DNA from: Epiperipatus broadwayi
Taxonomy: Eukaryota > Onychophora > Udeonychophora > Euonychophora > Peripatidae
Length of the DNA stretch: 64,000 nucleotides
Assembly: GCA_028023455.1 (NCBI GenBank)
Contig: JAQFVV010000182.1
Coordinates: forward strand, 1,922,001-1,986,000
Reading direction: 5' to 3'
A program made the translations under genes and the position numbers. Each line of letters begins with the position of its first letter. Position 1 is the first letter of the stretch. Below, in pieces: positions 10,196 through 23,000 of this stretch. The notes beneath the pieces are model-generated. The model was not told the origin of the DNA. It was given only the letters and a program-made list of their open reading frames with translations, and did not search any database.

Positions 10196-13100
10196 CTTAG
10201 CTTTTTAAATTCTTTTTTATGAAGACTTATGATGAAAAAGCATAAAAAAAATGTCAAAAGCAAAAATAGACATAGGTTAAAATGACTCAAGCAACATGAA
10301 AATGACTGGAAATGCATTTGCTACAATATGAAAACAGATATTAGTATGTAATACCTGGAAAAAGAAACTTGATTTAGACAGACATAAAAAATGTTCAGAT
10401 ATTATGAAATTATATTTAGAATTGATATAAAGATGTGTGCAGTTTAACAGACAATGAAATAGCGGATTCAGAGTTAAAAAGGTTCCAAAACCAATTTTTA
10501 AATGAACAAAATAAAAAAATCAATTTGATCAATTCAATAAAACTATCATAGTCAACCTGATACCTGGATATTCAAATATTATATAATTTCTAAAGCAATT
10601 AATGATACAATTATTATTATTAACAATTTATTATTTATTTTTACAATGAATTGATAGGAACACTGATTCATATTATCATTTACAATGCACACACATGATA
10701 GAAAAGGAAATTAAGTAAAAGACAAAAAGATTTGTAAAACCAAAGTTTTCAAATATCAAAATAATAAAGATAATTATAATAATACCAAATATAGTATACA
10801 AATTTTCAAAAGCATAATGACTATTTTGAGTTGTTTTGAAGTTTATTATATCCACAATATGTACTGTTGATTTTCTAATAAACTTTTAATCTTTTTTGTA
10901 TCTTTTTTGATTATATGGCATTGAAAGATATATTTACATTATAAAAAGATATCTTAAAAAATATATAAACACTTTTAAAGAGGTGAATAAATAATCGTGA
11001 TTTGTATTTTTTTTATTGTATATTCATAATTTCAATGTAAAGATTAATTCCATGGGATTATATAAATTGCTTTAAACAAGAGATAATTGATATACATATA
11101 AGGCTTAATTAGATTCTGAAAATGTGATAGCAAAATAATAAGATCTAAAAGCAAGTGTTTTGTAGAAAGTAACGTTATTGAAGCTGCATTGAATTGGATA
11201 TATACTACAAATGAAAGATAACAGACTTCCTAAAAAAACTATTTCATAGTGACTATGAGTATGATTTTCATGGGACCCTATTTACATTATAAATTTTTAT
11301 CTCAAAGATTCTAAAAGATGCAATACTGATTGTTTTCATTGAGAGAGAATATGGCCGAGGATAAAACATAATGAACAGAGACAAAAATAAAGTGCAAAAG
11401 CTTTTCAAAAATAAGGTGTAATGTAAATAAAAATTAAAAGACAGTAAGTATAACAAAATGTCAAATAAATAGATTGAAGGAGCAGCATGAGATGTAAATA
11501 TATTTATGTTTCATAAATTTTGTGTGATTTGCAAAACCCACTTAAACTTTTTGTTCTTCATTTATCTTTTTATTTTATTTTCTGGAAATGGAATGGCCAA
11601 ACTCCTTTACAAATAGCTGATAAAAACCACCCAATGTGTTTTTTGTATATAATTCATATGTATAACTATTTTTATTGCAATATGTATGAAAGTAAACAAA
11701 AATTAATCTGAAGTTAATCATAATTCTTATATTTAATTAAACATTTTAATGCTATATGTTTATGAACTTTAAATGCAAATGCAATGTTCATTTGAAAACA
11801 ATTCTTCAAGCTGTTTGTTGTTGTTTGATTAAAAAATCTCAAGATTTAATGTTGTTGATAATCAATATTTTATTCATTAATATCAAATATATAGAAATCT
11901 AATGATGTCAAATTAGATTACATGTATGATACAGTATTACTGACATCTCATTTGGCAATGAGCTGGTATAGTATAAATCAGATGAAGGCTAAACACTACG
12001 TCTTGTCAAAAATAGAATAAATTAAATGATTTGTTTCAACTCTTTTTCCAGATGAATTTTGAAATTTATTTATTTAAAAAAAAAAAAGGATATAAATATG
12101 CTAGTATTCTTAACATGGAAAATTATGCACAAATAAAACCTTTACAGTAAACAAAACATTTTCAGCTTTTTAAATTCAAATATTGTCTCCGAATAATATA
12201 AATAAAGTTAGATCCTGATATTGATTCCTTAAAGTTTGAATTAACTAATAGTAATTAATTTTTCTATTTCAGAAAAAAAAGTATTATGATTCATTTTTGG
12301 AGAATTCTGCCTTAGTCTTAAAATCAGTTACATATCTATTTAAGTATTTATCAGCCTTAAATTTTAAGCTCTATAACCCCACTTTCTAGGACTCTAATAA
12401 TTTGGACTTGTCAATGAAAATCTTGGCATTTATCAGAATTAGAGAAATTATTAATCAAACAAAAAAAAAAAACAAGCACATGGTCTTAAACAGTTAAATT
12501 TAATTAAAAAAAATTTTCAATATAATTTTCAATAATTGATCTTAGAAAAACTTACTATTTATAGAAACAAAAGTAATTGGCTTAAGAACAAAATATTTCT
12601 GAATCACTCAATCTGGCCAAGTGAAAAAAAAAAGTCTGGCTAAATTTTTTACTTAATTGCAACCAATTATACAATAAATATTTAAACATAATTCTATTAT
12701 GACCCCTTATCCTTCATTTTATCCCCCCCCCCCCAATATTTAATACAATTTTTATTCCTAAATTTCTGTTTTTAAATAAAAATTTGTTTCAAATATTGCA
12801 ATTTCTTCCTCTTTTGTAATTAACTAAAGATTTTTCCTTATGATATTTGCAGAGTAACAAAATCATCTTTTGCATTATTTGAATTAAATGTTTCAATGAC
12901 AAAGACTTTCCCATTGACCCATTATATATTGATTTTCTTCAGACTGTCAAAAACATCAAAATATAAAATTCAAGAAATGTTCAAACCGGACATTTTTTAC
13001 TCATTTAAATATTTCCAAAACCAATAAAAATCCAAGTAAATCTTTATATGCATCTGTAATATATTCACAAAAAGAAGAAAAAAAGGTACTCCCTTTGCAA

Positions 13101-14010
13101 TAAATTACTTTCTTATTTACTATGATTAAGCATTTAGAATCATTCAGATGACATAGATCTTTTATTTCTAGATATTAATGTGTGCATTAGAATGTGATAC
13201 ACATAAAAATATATTAAAATACATATATAAAACATAATGTGCTCACATATGCATACATTTTAATTTATTAAAATGCATATATACATACACAGTGTATATG
13301 TGTGTGCTTGCATGCTTTTGAAATATATATACACTAAATAATGCTATCAAGTCATTAATGAACCTTAATAAACTGTCTTATATTATGATTACAGGATTTT
13401 TTAATTGTGCAATTAAACATATATATATATATTTAATAAAATATTTTAAACAGCCCATTACAGTTAAGTTATTAATAAGAATCTTAGCTAAATGTATTTT
13501 TAATAGATAATTTTTTTTTGTCTCATGAGAAATATGAGATTTGGAAAATAAATAAAAAAGGGCCGAAGTACATAATGGGTCTTACAAGGTTTAGAGAATT
13601 GACAGAGCAATAACTTCAACAGCTAAAGATTTCTATATCATAGCTTAACTTGATTACTTCTAGTTGCATGAACACCATATGCAATAAAATAACTTAATGA
13701 AGGATATATAGAAATGTTGTTTGTGAGAGTCACAGATTCAAAAACTAAAGATTTTTAGATCAAAGCTCACTTCCAGTGCTCAAACATTATATGAAATTCA
13801 GAGCAACTATCAATTCAGTTATTATATATATATATATAAATAGAGAAGACAATATATGTGTTACTGATTTTGGAATATTTGAGAGGATACAAAGATCGGG
13901 AAAAAAAGATTATTTTAAAAAAATTGTATAAGAGTAGAAAAAGATTTACATTAAATGTTTTTATTTTGGGAGAAATAATTATTAAAAAAGATTAAGATAA
14001 CAGCTTGTTA
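10196..14010. other. long A+T-rich non-coding stretch
   Basis: No gene or RNA is supportable. It contains a run of twelve C at about 12723-12734 and TA microsatellites near 13410-13430 and 13820-13840. Short frames at 11268-11456 (minus) and 11520-11711 (plus) show no family motif. Confidence 0.5.
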
Positions 14011-14625
14011 AAGATGAAATTAACATTAAAAGAAGGATTCATTATATAAAATTTGCTGATGATATCTCTGTATTTAAGAATAGTGAGAATTAAGAGAATT
14101 TTCAATAAGACTGCTAGAATATCCAATAAGTAGAAAATAAACAACTAAAACTAAATTCATGAATTTGATGGTAAGTAATGTTTAAGGCTGATAGCTGAAT
14201 AGAAAGTCATAAAGCAAATTCAGTTTTTAAATATTTAAAAAGATGTTTAATTGATGACAGGAGCAGAGAACAAAAAACATGAACGAGAATTGAAATAGGT
14301 AAACTCATATAATAAAATTAAAAAAGAAAATTGTAGTGTTTAGTTGTTTTATATAAAGCAGGAGGTTTGAACAATAAAAAAAGATTTAAAAAACTGGAGC
14401 ATGTACAGATAACAGATTTGGAGGACAATATAAAAAAAGATTAGAAACCATTAATCGGATGGTGGGAAACTGTTTTAGACATGTATTTAAGAGATAGAAG
14501 AACTATGAAAGACATGTTGGAAGAAATCTTGGAAGATGAATAAAAGAAAGATAAAACAATAAAAGATAAATAAAATGAAAGTAGATATAAGCTTTTGAAA
14601 AACAAAGTAAGTGATAAAAGCTCTT
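14011..14625 (+). pseudogene. RTE-like LINE reverse transcriptase fragment, heavily decayed
   Basis: Around 14040-14080 the plus-strand translation reads IKFADDISVFKNS, the catalytic FADD box. Further on, in shifted frames, comes an E-R-R/TMKDMLEEILEDE stretch near 14470-14545 that resembles the C-terminus of RTE/CFDP2-type LINEs (xRITKDMLEGxLEGKR). The order and spacing fit the RTE-like element at 61.9-64 kb, whose FADD box has a similar context. Stops and shifts are frequent, so this is an old copy. Confidence 0.5.
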
Positions 14626-17600
14626 AGAAAAAATGAATTGGATTGATGTACAGGACCAGTTGTTTTTTTTTTTAATACTTGATTAAATAAATAATCAAAG
14701 GGTTTTATTACTCACAAGTTCATAAAAAATTCAAACATCAAAGTAACAGAATTGATAAATGATGCATAGACTATAAGCTATAGAGTTTACCATTCCAACT
14801 CTACCTATACAACAAACATATAGGAATGACATATATATATAACAATTAGAAGAATTATAATATTTATTCATAAAATTATGCTCTTGATCAAATTTATATA
14901 TTTTAATTAAATTGTCTGCAGTAACTGCAGGCAATATAAAATGTTGCCATGGGCCACAGCTGACCTGTAGATCCAAAGTTGCTTAAGGATATATAAAAAT
15001 GTTTACTTTCAAATTTGATCTCATAAAAATACTTTCTTTGAATATTAATCTATATTTTCAATATATATATATACCACACATATATTATAGCTTTAAAAAT
15101 TTAACATTAAGCAAAATTGCCATTTTGATGCAGAAACATATAACAGTGATAATATAAACTTAAAAATAAATAGATCATATTAGACAATAGAAATTTTATA
15201 TAAGAATTACATTAATGCATTTTGTGCTCTTGCAATTTATCACAGTAGTAAAGTAACAGACTAAAAAAGTAAAAGCTCTGAAATAATTATCACTAAAGTA
15301 AAAACAATTGAATGCCTATGTTTAAGCTGCAGCTCAGGTATTTTAATATCAGATGACATCTTTGAACAGCTAATTATACAATTATTTTATTATTAACTTT
15401 TGCAATAAATTTTCTCAACATTGAACATGATTTCTTTTAAAAAAGCGTGTCAAATTTTCTACAACAAAAAAATATTTTTATAAGTCATCTGCTTTAAGGA
15501 AAATTTTAATAATAAAGATATTCTCAATTTTTCTACAATCCTTTGTTAATTGTTCATACTATTTTATTAAATTCATTTCCACCATCTGCAACTATTGCCA
15601 TAATATATATTATATTATAAGAAAATTTGAAATAAATTATTTTATTCCAATACTAATTCCATTCTTATGAAAACAGCAAATCACTATTAATACTTCTTAA
15701 ATACACATTAAATAAACAGATATCCATACTTTTCACATCTTCGATACATCTACTTTTCCATAAGAAGACCTAATCTTACAAATTTCCAAAAAAATGTATT
15801 TTCAATTTTCTTGGCAATACACACATGCACATCAAATACTTTATCAAGATCAATAAAATTAATTTTAATGTCTTTTATCTACATATCTTTCTCTCCATCG
15901 AATCCTTTATATCTGGCCTGTATCTTTTTAAAATCCAAATTGCTTTACATAGATGAAAATAAATTATTCTAAAATTCTTGTTTTATTGAATTAGGTTTCT
16001 TCTTTAGAAGAATTTTAATTGTTGAAAAAAAAATCTATTAGTTTTTCTCTTGAGGTATAAATAACATAAAATCTTTTCCCTTGTAATTTTTAATCATTAC
16101 AATGAAACTGGAGCAATTCTATATGCTTTACAGTTTTCATATCAACTATCTTTTTTTCAATTGATTATGAAAACATATTATTATTTTGTACAAATTATAA
16201 TTCATCTAATTTTTTCAATGAATCTTTCTTCTTTACTAATAATTTATTGTTTCTATCTCCAATAATTTCTTCAATCCTGTTTTTCCTATTCAAACTATTT
16301 TATTCTACTATATATTAAATCAAGCCTTTATTTCCTTGTCATAATTCAATAGCTCACTGTAGGAAAAAGAATACAAAAAAAAAAAAGAAAGATAAAATAA
16401 TATTCATCAAACTAATCAATTACTTTGTGGTAAATTTGTGTGTGTGTTTTAATTTTATTTATTCTCTATCTAATAATAGCTAGATGTTCATACCAGCCAA
16501 TAGCTAAATGGATATTTGGGTTGGATGACTAATTTTAAAAAAAATCTAGGTTTATTTAGAATTCTTTAACTACAAAAAAAATTCCAAATTTAAAATTATG
16601 ATTGAACTTCAGGTCATGAATATATTGATCAGATGTTTTAACAACTATACTACAAGACATCTTACATATGTAGTCAACTGACATTAATGAAAATGTAAAT
16701 AAATTTACAGCTTATCAAATATCTAACAGTGATAATATAAACCTATTCACGGAGTAAATTTGAATATGTTACTAAGATGATTCACAAGGTAAATTCCCAA
16801 ACAATCATTTAAACGAATTTATAAATAATGTTCATCTTTTATTATATCAATGCCAATCTATTCAGTCAGATAAAAATATAAATATTTTCAAATACTATGC
16901 ATATAATTCTTGTCTACTTTTATCTTGATCTATTCTACACACAACATGTTCTAGCAGATAAAACATACTGTTTTCAAACAATGTTTTATCTGTTTTTGGT
17001 CAGAAATCTTAACTGTCTGCATTCAAAACATTCTTCATATAATTTAAGTCTATCATAATCAATACACTCATTTATATATATAAGCTAATAGTACCAAATA
17101 ATCATTCTGGCTTTTAAAGGACAACAGTACTTTAATAATAATATTAATATTTAATAACTAGATGATTTTCAATATCTGATAATTTTCTATTATATTGAAT
17201 AATTCAGTATAAAATTTGCCATCACTGGTTATTTGTATACATAAAACCAAATATTCACAAGGTGATATAACATTTAAGCACTCTAATAGTAGATTATAGA
17301 TTTAATAATTTCATTTTGCATTGGATTTGTAGCTTAAATAATTATTATTTTTTGTACACTGGGGTCACACACTTGGTCGCTTTCCTACCTACTGTTGAAT
17401 GATGAAAAAGTTATTTATTTTCATTATATACTCTGATTATTATTATTTTCTCAATATTTGCAAAATTCAAATATGATTTTTTTTAAATGTTTTTCTTTTG
17501 TAAACTTATATTTGTAACAAATCAAATCCAATTTATATAATTCTAATATAGAATAAATGTTTACTGTTAAAATCAAAAGTTCAACATTGAGAAAAATTGC

Positions 17601-17932
17601 TACCAAGTCTAATAATAGAAAATCTCAACCTGTTAAGAATATTAACAATTTAAAAAATTTCTTTAGATGAATTAAAGTGATAATAATTGTGAAAACTAAA
17701 TATTTGAAATGTTAATGTTTTAGTTATTACTTTTCCATTTCTTTTTATGGTTATGACTTATACTAGTATAAATGGAAAATAATTAAATGGTTCCCACTCT
17801 GGAGATTAGTTGATATTCAACAACTGGGAGTCACAGAATTGAATTTTAATCCAGGGAGTTTTAACCCTTGAATTCATCAGTCTTCAATTGCAAAAAATAA
17901 TATATGGAAGCTCCTATTACATAGATATGAAT
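14626..17932. other. long A+T-rich non-coding stretch
   Basis: No coding, RNA or transposon feature is supportable. A small stem (CAGATAAAACAT facing ATGTTTTATCTG) sits near 16950-16992. The 81-codon frame at 14731-14976 (minus) has no recognisable motif. Confidence 0.5.
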
Positions 17933-17983
17933 TCATAGTATTATTTCTGGGAGTCTCCATGTAATAAAAATACAATAAATAGT

Positions 17984-18022
17984 TAATGTTTCAGTACAAT
18001 AACAAATACTTTCATCAGAGCT
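17984..18022 (-). ncRNA. hammerhead-like motif, antisense copy in left arm
   Basis: On the minus strand, CTGATGA (plus positions 18012-18018) and GAAAC (plus 17988-17992) flank a hairpin. Stem II is about 5 bp with one G-U. The base following the presumed U16.1 is U, and stem I is interrupted after one pair, so this copy is less convincing than its partner in the right arm. Confidence 0.25.
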
Positions 18023-18038
18023 TCTTTATCAAATCAGA

Positions 18039-18080
18039 AGCTCTGAAGAAAGTACTTGTTAATGTACTGAAACATCAGCT
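18039..18080 (+). ncRNA. candidate hammerhead-like ribozyme in right arm
   Basis: Core CTGAAGA is at 18043-18049 and GAAA at 18069-18072. Stem I is AGCT 18039-18042 pairing with AGCT 18077-18080. Stem II is 18051-18055 with 18064-18068 (5 Watson-Crick pairs, 8-base loop), with a single unpaired A at 18050. Stem III is reduced to one A-U pair (18072, 18075). The cleavage triplet ATC ends at 18076. All invariant core bases are present. The bulged A and near-absent stem III mean activity is uncertain. Confidence 0.4.
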
Positions 18081-18136
18081 ATTTAGCTATTATATTTTTA
18101 TTACATGGAAGCTCCCACAAATAATATTATAAAATC

Positions 18137-18935
18137 CATCTTATATCCGTAAGAATATTAGTATATATATGAGTGTTCATATTAATGCAGATATCACTGT
18201 AACAAGAGTTTGCATTCTCGCTGAATCTAAAAGAAAAAAAATGTATATTTGTTAATAGCTATCAATTCTTTCATCACAATAATCTGTTTTCCCAAAATGC
18301 TTCACAAATCTAAAATCTTACATAAAAAATAAATAATTATAATGAGTTCATATGGGGAAAAAATAATTTATCTTAAATCAAAATATATAAAAACTTGATT
18401 AAAAAAAAAGCATGAAATTAAATACACATAATTAATGAATAGACATTTTACTAAACATATTAATAAATATATAAAAGTATTAAATTGTGAGTAATATATT
18501 GTATGAAAACATTCCAGTAGCTATATTTTTAAAAAATATATAAATATAATTTCTTGACTGAAAGTCAACTGCTTTCCTTCTTACACAGCCTGAGACCATT
18601 CCTTGAATCAAAATTTGTTAACTAAAGCATGTAGAAAAAAAACTTAAAACAATGTACATTTTAAATTTAATTTTTGATATATTTCTTATATTAAAGTTTT
18701 TTTTATTTTTTTATTATCTAATCAATAAAATGCTGAATTTTTTTTTTAAAGCAACAATTGAGGAATTTGTTTGTTTTATATAAATGTAGTTAAAATTAGA
18801 TAAATAAATGTAATATATAATTGATTGCTGTAGTTTTAATATTCCAAATGATTTTTTTGGCCAATACTGTATTTTGAGATTATTGTTTTATAATTAAGTA
18901 AATAAATATTATTAATTTCTGCAGTAATTTTTAAT
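18137..18935. other. A+T-rich non-coding stretch
   Basis: Only homopolymers and short TA repeats are seen. Confidence 0.5.
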
Positions 18936-20058
18936 CCTGGAGTGAGAATTTTTTTTTTTCGGCCAATGTCCATTTGGACAGCTATAATAACATTTGTGGG
19001 CCAGATAAAATTATCAACTTAAAATTTAGCCTGCTATATTTGATTAAACATTTAATTAATTTACCCCTAATCATTAGGGTTGATTCTTTTCAACAGGTAG
19101 CCAATTTCAACTTGCCTTTTTTAAATGAGAGCCATAATATTTTTGAGAATTAAAAATAAACTAATATCATTATTATCAATGACTGGTCCAAATTTAATGG
19201 CAATTTATCCAATTTACCTTGTAACTATTCTTCATGTTATATTTATATTCTCAAATTTCTTTTTATGTTCTGGACACATTAATTCTTCTGCAGCTGGGAT
19301 GCAGTCATTTATAAGCTCCCTTTCAGAAAATGGTTTCAAAGTTTCTGCTTTTTTTAAAAAAAAAGTAATTAACCTTCACAGAATTTTCTCACTAATTTGG
19401 ACTTTTTATGAAACATGTTGGTCACTTAATGAAACTTCCTTTTCAAGTTTTCTATTTTAATATTTCTTTCCAAACAATTTTATTGTAATCAGAATGTTTA
19501 ACAAATAATGTTCTTTAATAACTGAAATACTTTCCAGACATATCAGACATATTGATTTACTCTTTCTTTCTATATAAAAAATATGCACTGATCCATTTTT
19601 AGTGAAATACGCAATTTTCTGTGTCAATTTTTTTTTGTCTTATTCAGTGTAACCATTATAATAAAAAAATAAAATAAATGCAAAATAATAATAAAACAAA
19701 GTAAAATTCTAATTTTATTTTTGTGAATACACAATTAATATAAAAAAATCACTATAAAAACAAGCAAAATGTCCTCAGTGTCGTAGATTAAATATGTAGT
19801 CAGAGAGATCACACAATATAGATAATTTATTGGAAAATTGCATTTCTGATAGAATGAACTAAAACTATTATAAAGATTGGATGTAATTGAAAGAAATATT
19901 TTATTTTACTTATTAATTCAATATTTGAACTACGTGTGTTTTTAAATAGAAGTTTCATATAAGGTCACTTTATATATATTTTTTGAAAATATCTGGGGAC
20001 CATATTGAAAACCTTTTAGGGTTGGAGATGGCCCTAGGGCTGGAAGTTTTCACCCCTG
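18936..20058 (-). mobile_element. hAT transposon remnant
   Basis: Read from 20058 leftward, the end is CAGGGGTGAAAACTTCC, a typical hAT terminus. The opposite end at 18936 (CCTGGAGTGAGAA) is a degraded match. Between them, broken minus-strand frames encode a BED-finger-like stretch (ICLICLESISVIKEH, about 19515-19565). They then encode AETLKPFSERELINDC and KKFENINITWRIV (about 19200-19350), matching the order in ZBED5/GTF2IRD2-like hAT transposases. The catalytic core is deleted. The 111-codon plus-strand frame at 19125-19460 is an antisense shadow. No target duplication was found. Confidence 0.6.
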
Positions 20059-23000
20059 CTTAAACATATAGTTAATTATTAACTACATAATAGACAAAAT
20101 CATTTTTTTAATCTAAATAATTTATAATCATAATGACAGTATTTTTGCTGCAAGCAAAATTAACATTCATAAAAATTTTAACACAAAATTAATTGAATGA
20201 ATGTATTTTAGCTGGTATACACATTTTAAACATTAATATTAATACATTTTGTTGATGCATATGATGAAATTTATTTTTAGTTTTGTATTTAATAAAATTT
20301 GTATTTTTTCTTTACTGATAACTTATTTTTTTCTGTTTATGAAACAAATTATAAGATTACTGATTTGGATATGAGCAAATAAATAATATTTTTAACTTAT
20401 GTTTATTAACTTTTGATAATGTTGATTATTAACCACATAATGCATGAAATTAGTTTTTTTTCTCCTTTTTTACTTAAAATAATTTACACTCCCAATGAAC
20501 ATATTTTTTGCTAAGAAAAAAATAGTATCTTAACTAATGTAAACATTTTAAAATATATTCTTTATGCATGTTGTTATTGAACATAATCAAAGTATGATTG
20601 TATTGTATTGAAAGAAATGTGTATTTTATTATTTATATAGCTGTTGATGATAAAAATCTTCTTTACTATGGATATGTCATAAATGAAAGCACTGATTGTC
20701 TTGCAAGTACACTGGATTAAAATTAGGTAAGTACATTATTTATCTTTTTAATTTTATAATCAAAACATAATACTATATACTGTATAATAAATAAGATCTC
20801 TACTGTATTTTTTTTTTAGAAAAAAAAATTCTATTTTATCCCTGGATAATGTAATTTTAATGAGGCCACTATCCTTTGAGAAATCTTACAAAATGGCCAT
20901 CATTTTTTTTTTTTTTTAAAAAAAAAGAAAGATGTTTAATGTTTTGACTTCTTTTTTTTACGATTGTTGTAAATCAAAATAGCAGTTAAAAAACTATCGA
21001 TGAATAATATACTGAATTCTTGCATAAAAGTCCATCATTTTCTGATATAAAGATGTATATGAAATCGATATAAGTCTAAATACAATACAGTTTGTTTTCT
21101 GGTGCTATTTTTTAAACTCTTTTGTCAAAACATCAGACTGACTATTTCAAAGCAATATTCATTTTTAAATTATTGTAGTCCCTCTGTATTTTTAATTTCC
21201 ACAATTATATACAAAAAAATATATTAAAATGAAAAAAATAGAAATAATAAAAAAGAAATTTTCTACATTTTATTTAATTCCCTATATATAACATGTATAC
21301 ACAACTATATACGTGTTATATACACTTTCAACATATATAAACAATGTGTATATACATGTATAAAAATGTATGTGCTGAAAAGGTATATTACACAATCTAT
21401 GAATTATGTATTTGCATTTATGATTGGAACTAAATATATAATAGATATAAGATCAACAGTATTTAATTTTGTCTTTCATGAATAGAGTAAATATTTTTCT
21501 TTAAATCAATAATAGATAATTCAATGTTTAAGTATTATTATTATTATAATATATATTTGTTTAGTAAGAAATGCTTAGAAAATATTCAATAAAATACAGT
21601 TGTATTTATATAAATAAAAAGGTGACACCTATAATCAAAAATGATTCATTAATTAAAAATGCATTCTAAACTAATTTCAAAAATACAAACATATAATAAA
21701 CTAATTTCAAAAATTAAAAACTATGGATAAGAACTTTGAATAAAAATTTAACTTAATTTATTTTCTTTCACTGTTAGTTCTTTGGGTTAATTAAAACACT
21801 TTCTAGATATCAAATGAATCATCTTTAAAACATTTACTTTATCAGATAAAAATTATTATTACAATAATAATAGTAAAAGTTTTGTAATTTAGATTTTTTT
21901 TTTGATAATTTTTGTAATTTAGATTTTTATTTTACTTTTTCTAGCACTTTTTTTTTTTTTTCAATTAATAAAAAAAAAATTATTCCAAAACCAAAGTTCA
22001 GACTATTTTTCAACAGCTGTCCAAATACTCCCAAGAAAACAAACTTTCAACCTTTACACATGCTTTAATCCATAAACATTAAAGCTATCCACCCTTCATA
22101 AAAGAAATGGGTGTAACTTCATTCATTCTGAACTATCATTTTACTTAAATGAGACTTTTTGTTATCTTCAGTGTTCTTCTTTTATATTTTATTTTTCAAT
22201 GTTGTTCAATATAATTTTAAGATCTTAAAAAAAAAAAAAGTCAAATAATATATTTTATAATTTAATAATTGTTCATATACTGATGTTTTATACATATATA
22301 CAAATAATGTTTATAAAAAGATTTAAGAATAAAATTATAATTAAATTGAATTTCTGGTTGTGTGGCAATTGGTACTGTTAATATATATATGACTGTGTTG
22401 CTGTAATTTTTACAAACTAAACTTAGATTGTAAGTATAAAGATGACTATGGTCTCAGCACTGAAACAAATTGATTTTTTCCTTAACAGCAATCGTATTTT
22501 TAATTAGTCAATTCATTGACTCATTTGATCAATCCATATTAACCTGATACTTTTATTGCTAGATAGGAATAACTAGACATCTATTTCTCAACAATCTGTG
22601 AATGGATAGCTATGTTGGCTATGGATTATCTAACTAAAAGACTAAATCTTATGCTTATTTGTAATCTTAAGAACATCATGAGTACAAATAGGAGGTACTG
22701 TAATAAGAAAATGGATTAAAAATATATGACAACTCTAAATTTAATCATTAGAAATACAATATTTGTTTTACATATATGTAATTGTAATATAAATGACTCT
22801 CAAAATTTGATTTTGAATAAAATCTGAATAGTTATTAATAAAATAATCTCATTCATTCTTTATTTTCTTTTAACTTACTGTCTTCAATCAGTTCAATTAG
22901 TACAGAACTCAGCCATTACAAATTTCTTATGCTTATCATTTATTTCTTTAAATTAACAATCACAATGAGATTATGAAACTATATTTCTAACCTTTAAATC

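Larger units (their letters stand above)
17933..18136. mobile_element. palindromic Penelope-like terminal repeat remnant
   Basis: Arms of roughly 93-100 bp (17933-18025 and 18036-18136) are imperfect inverted repeats around a 10-base centre. Each arm, read outward from the centre, contains a CTGAnGA core, a short stem and GAAAC. This is the arrangement reported for hammerhead motifs in Penelope-like element terminal repeats. There is no coding sequence. A simple palindromic MITE is the alternative. Confidence 0.6.

Noticed and set aside
19125-19460. 111-codon plus-strand frame
   Set aside because: The opposite strand encodes recognisable hAT transposase fragments, so this frame is antisense.
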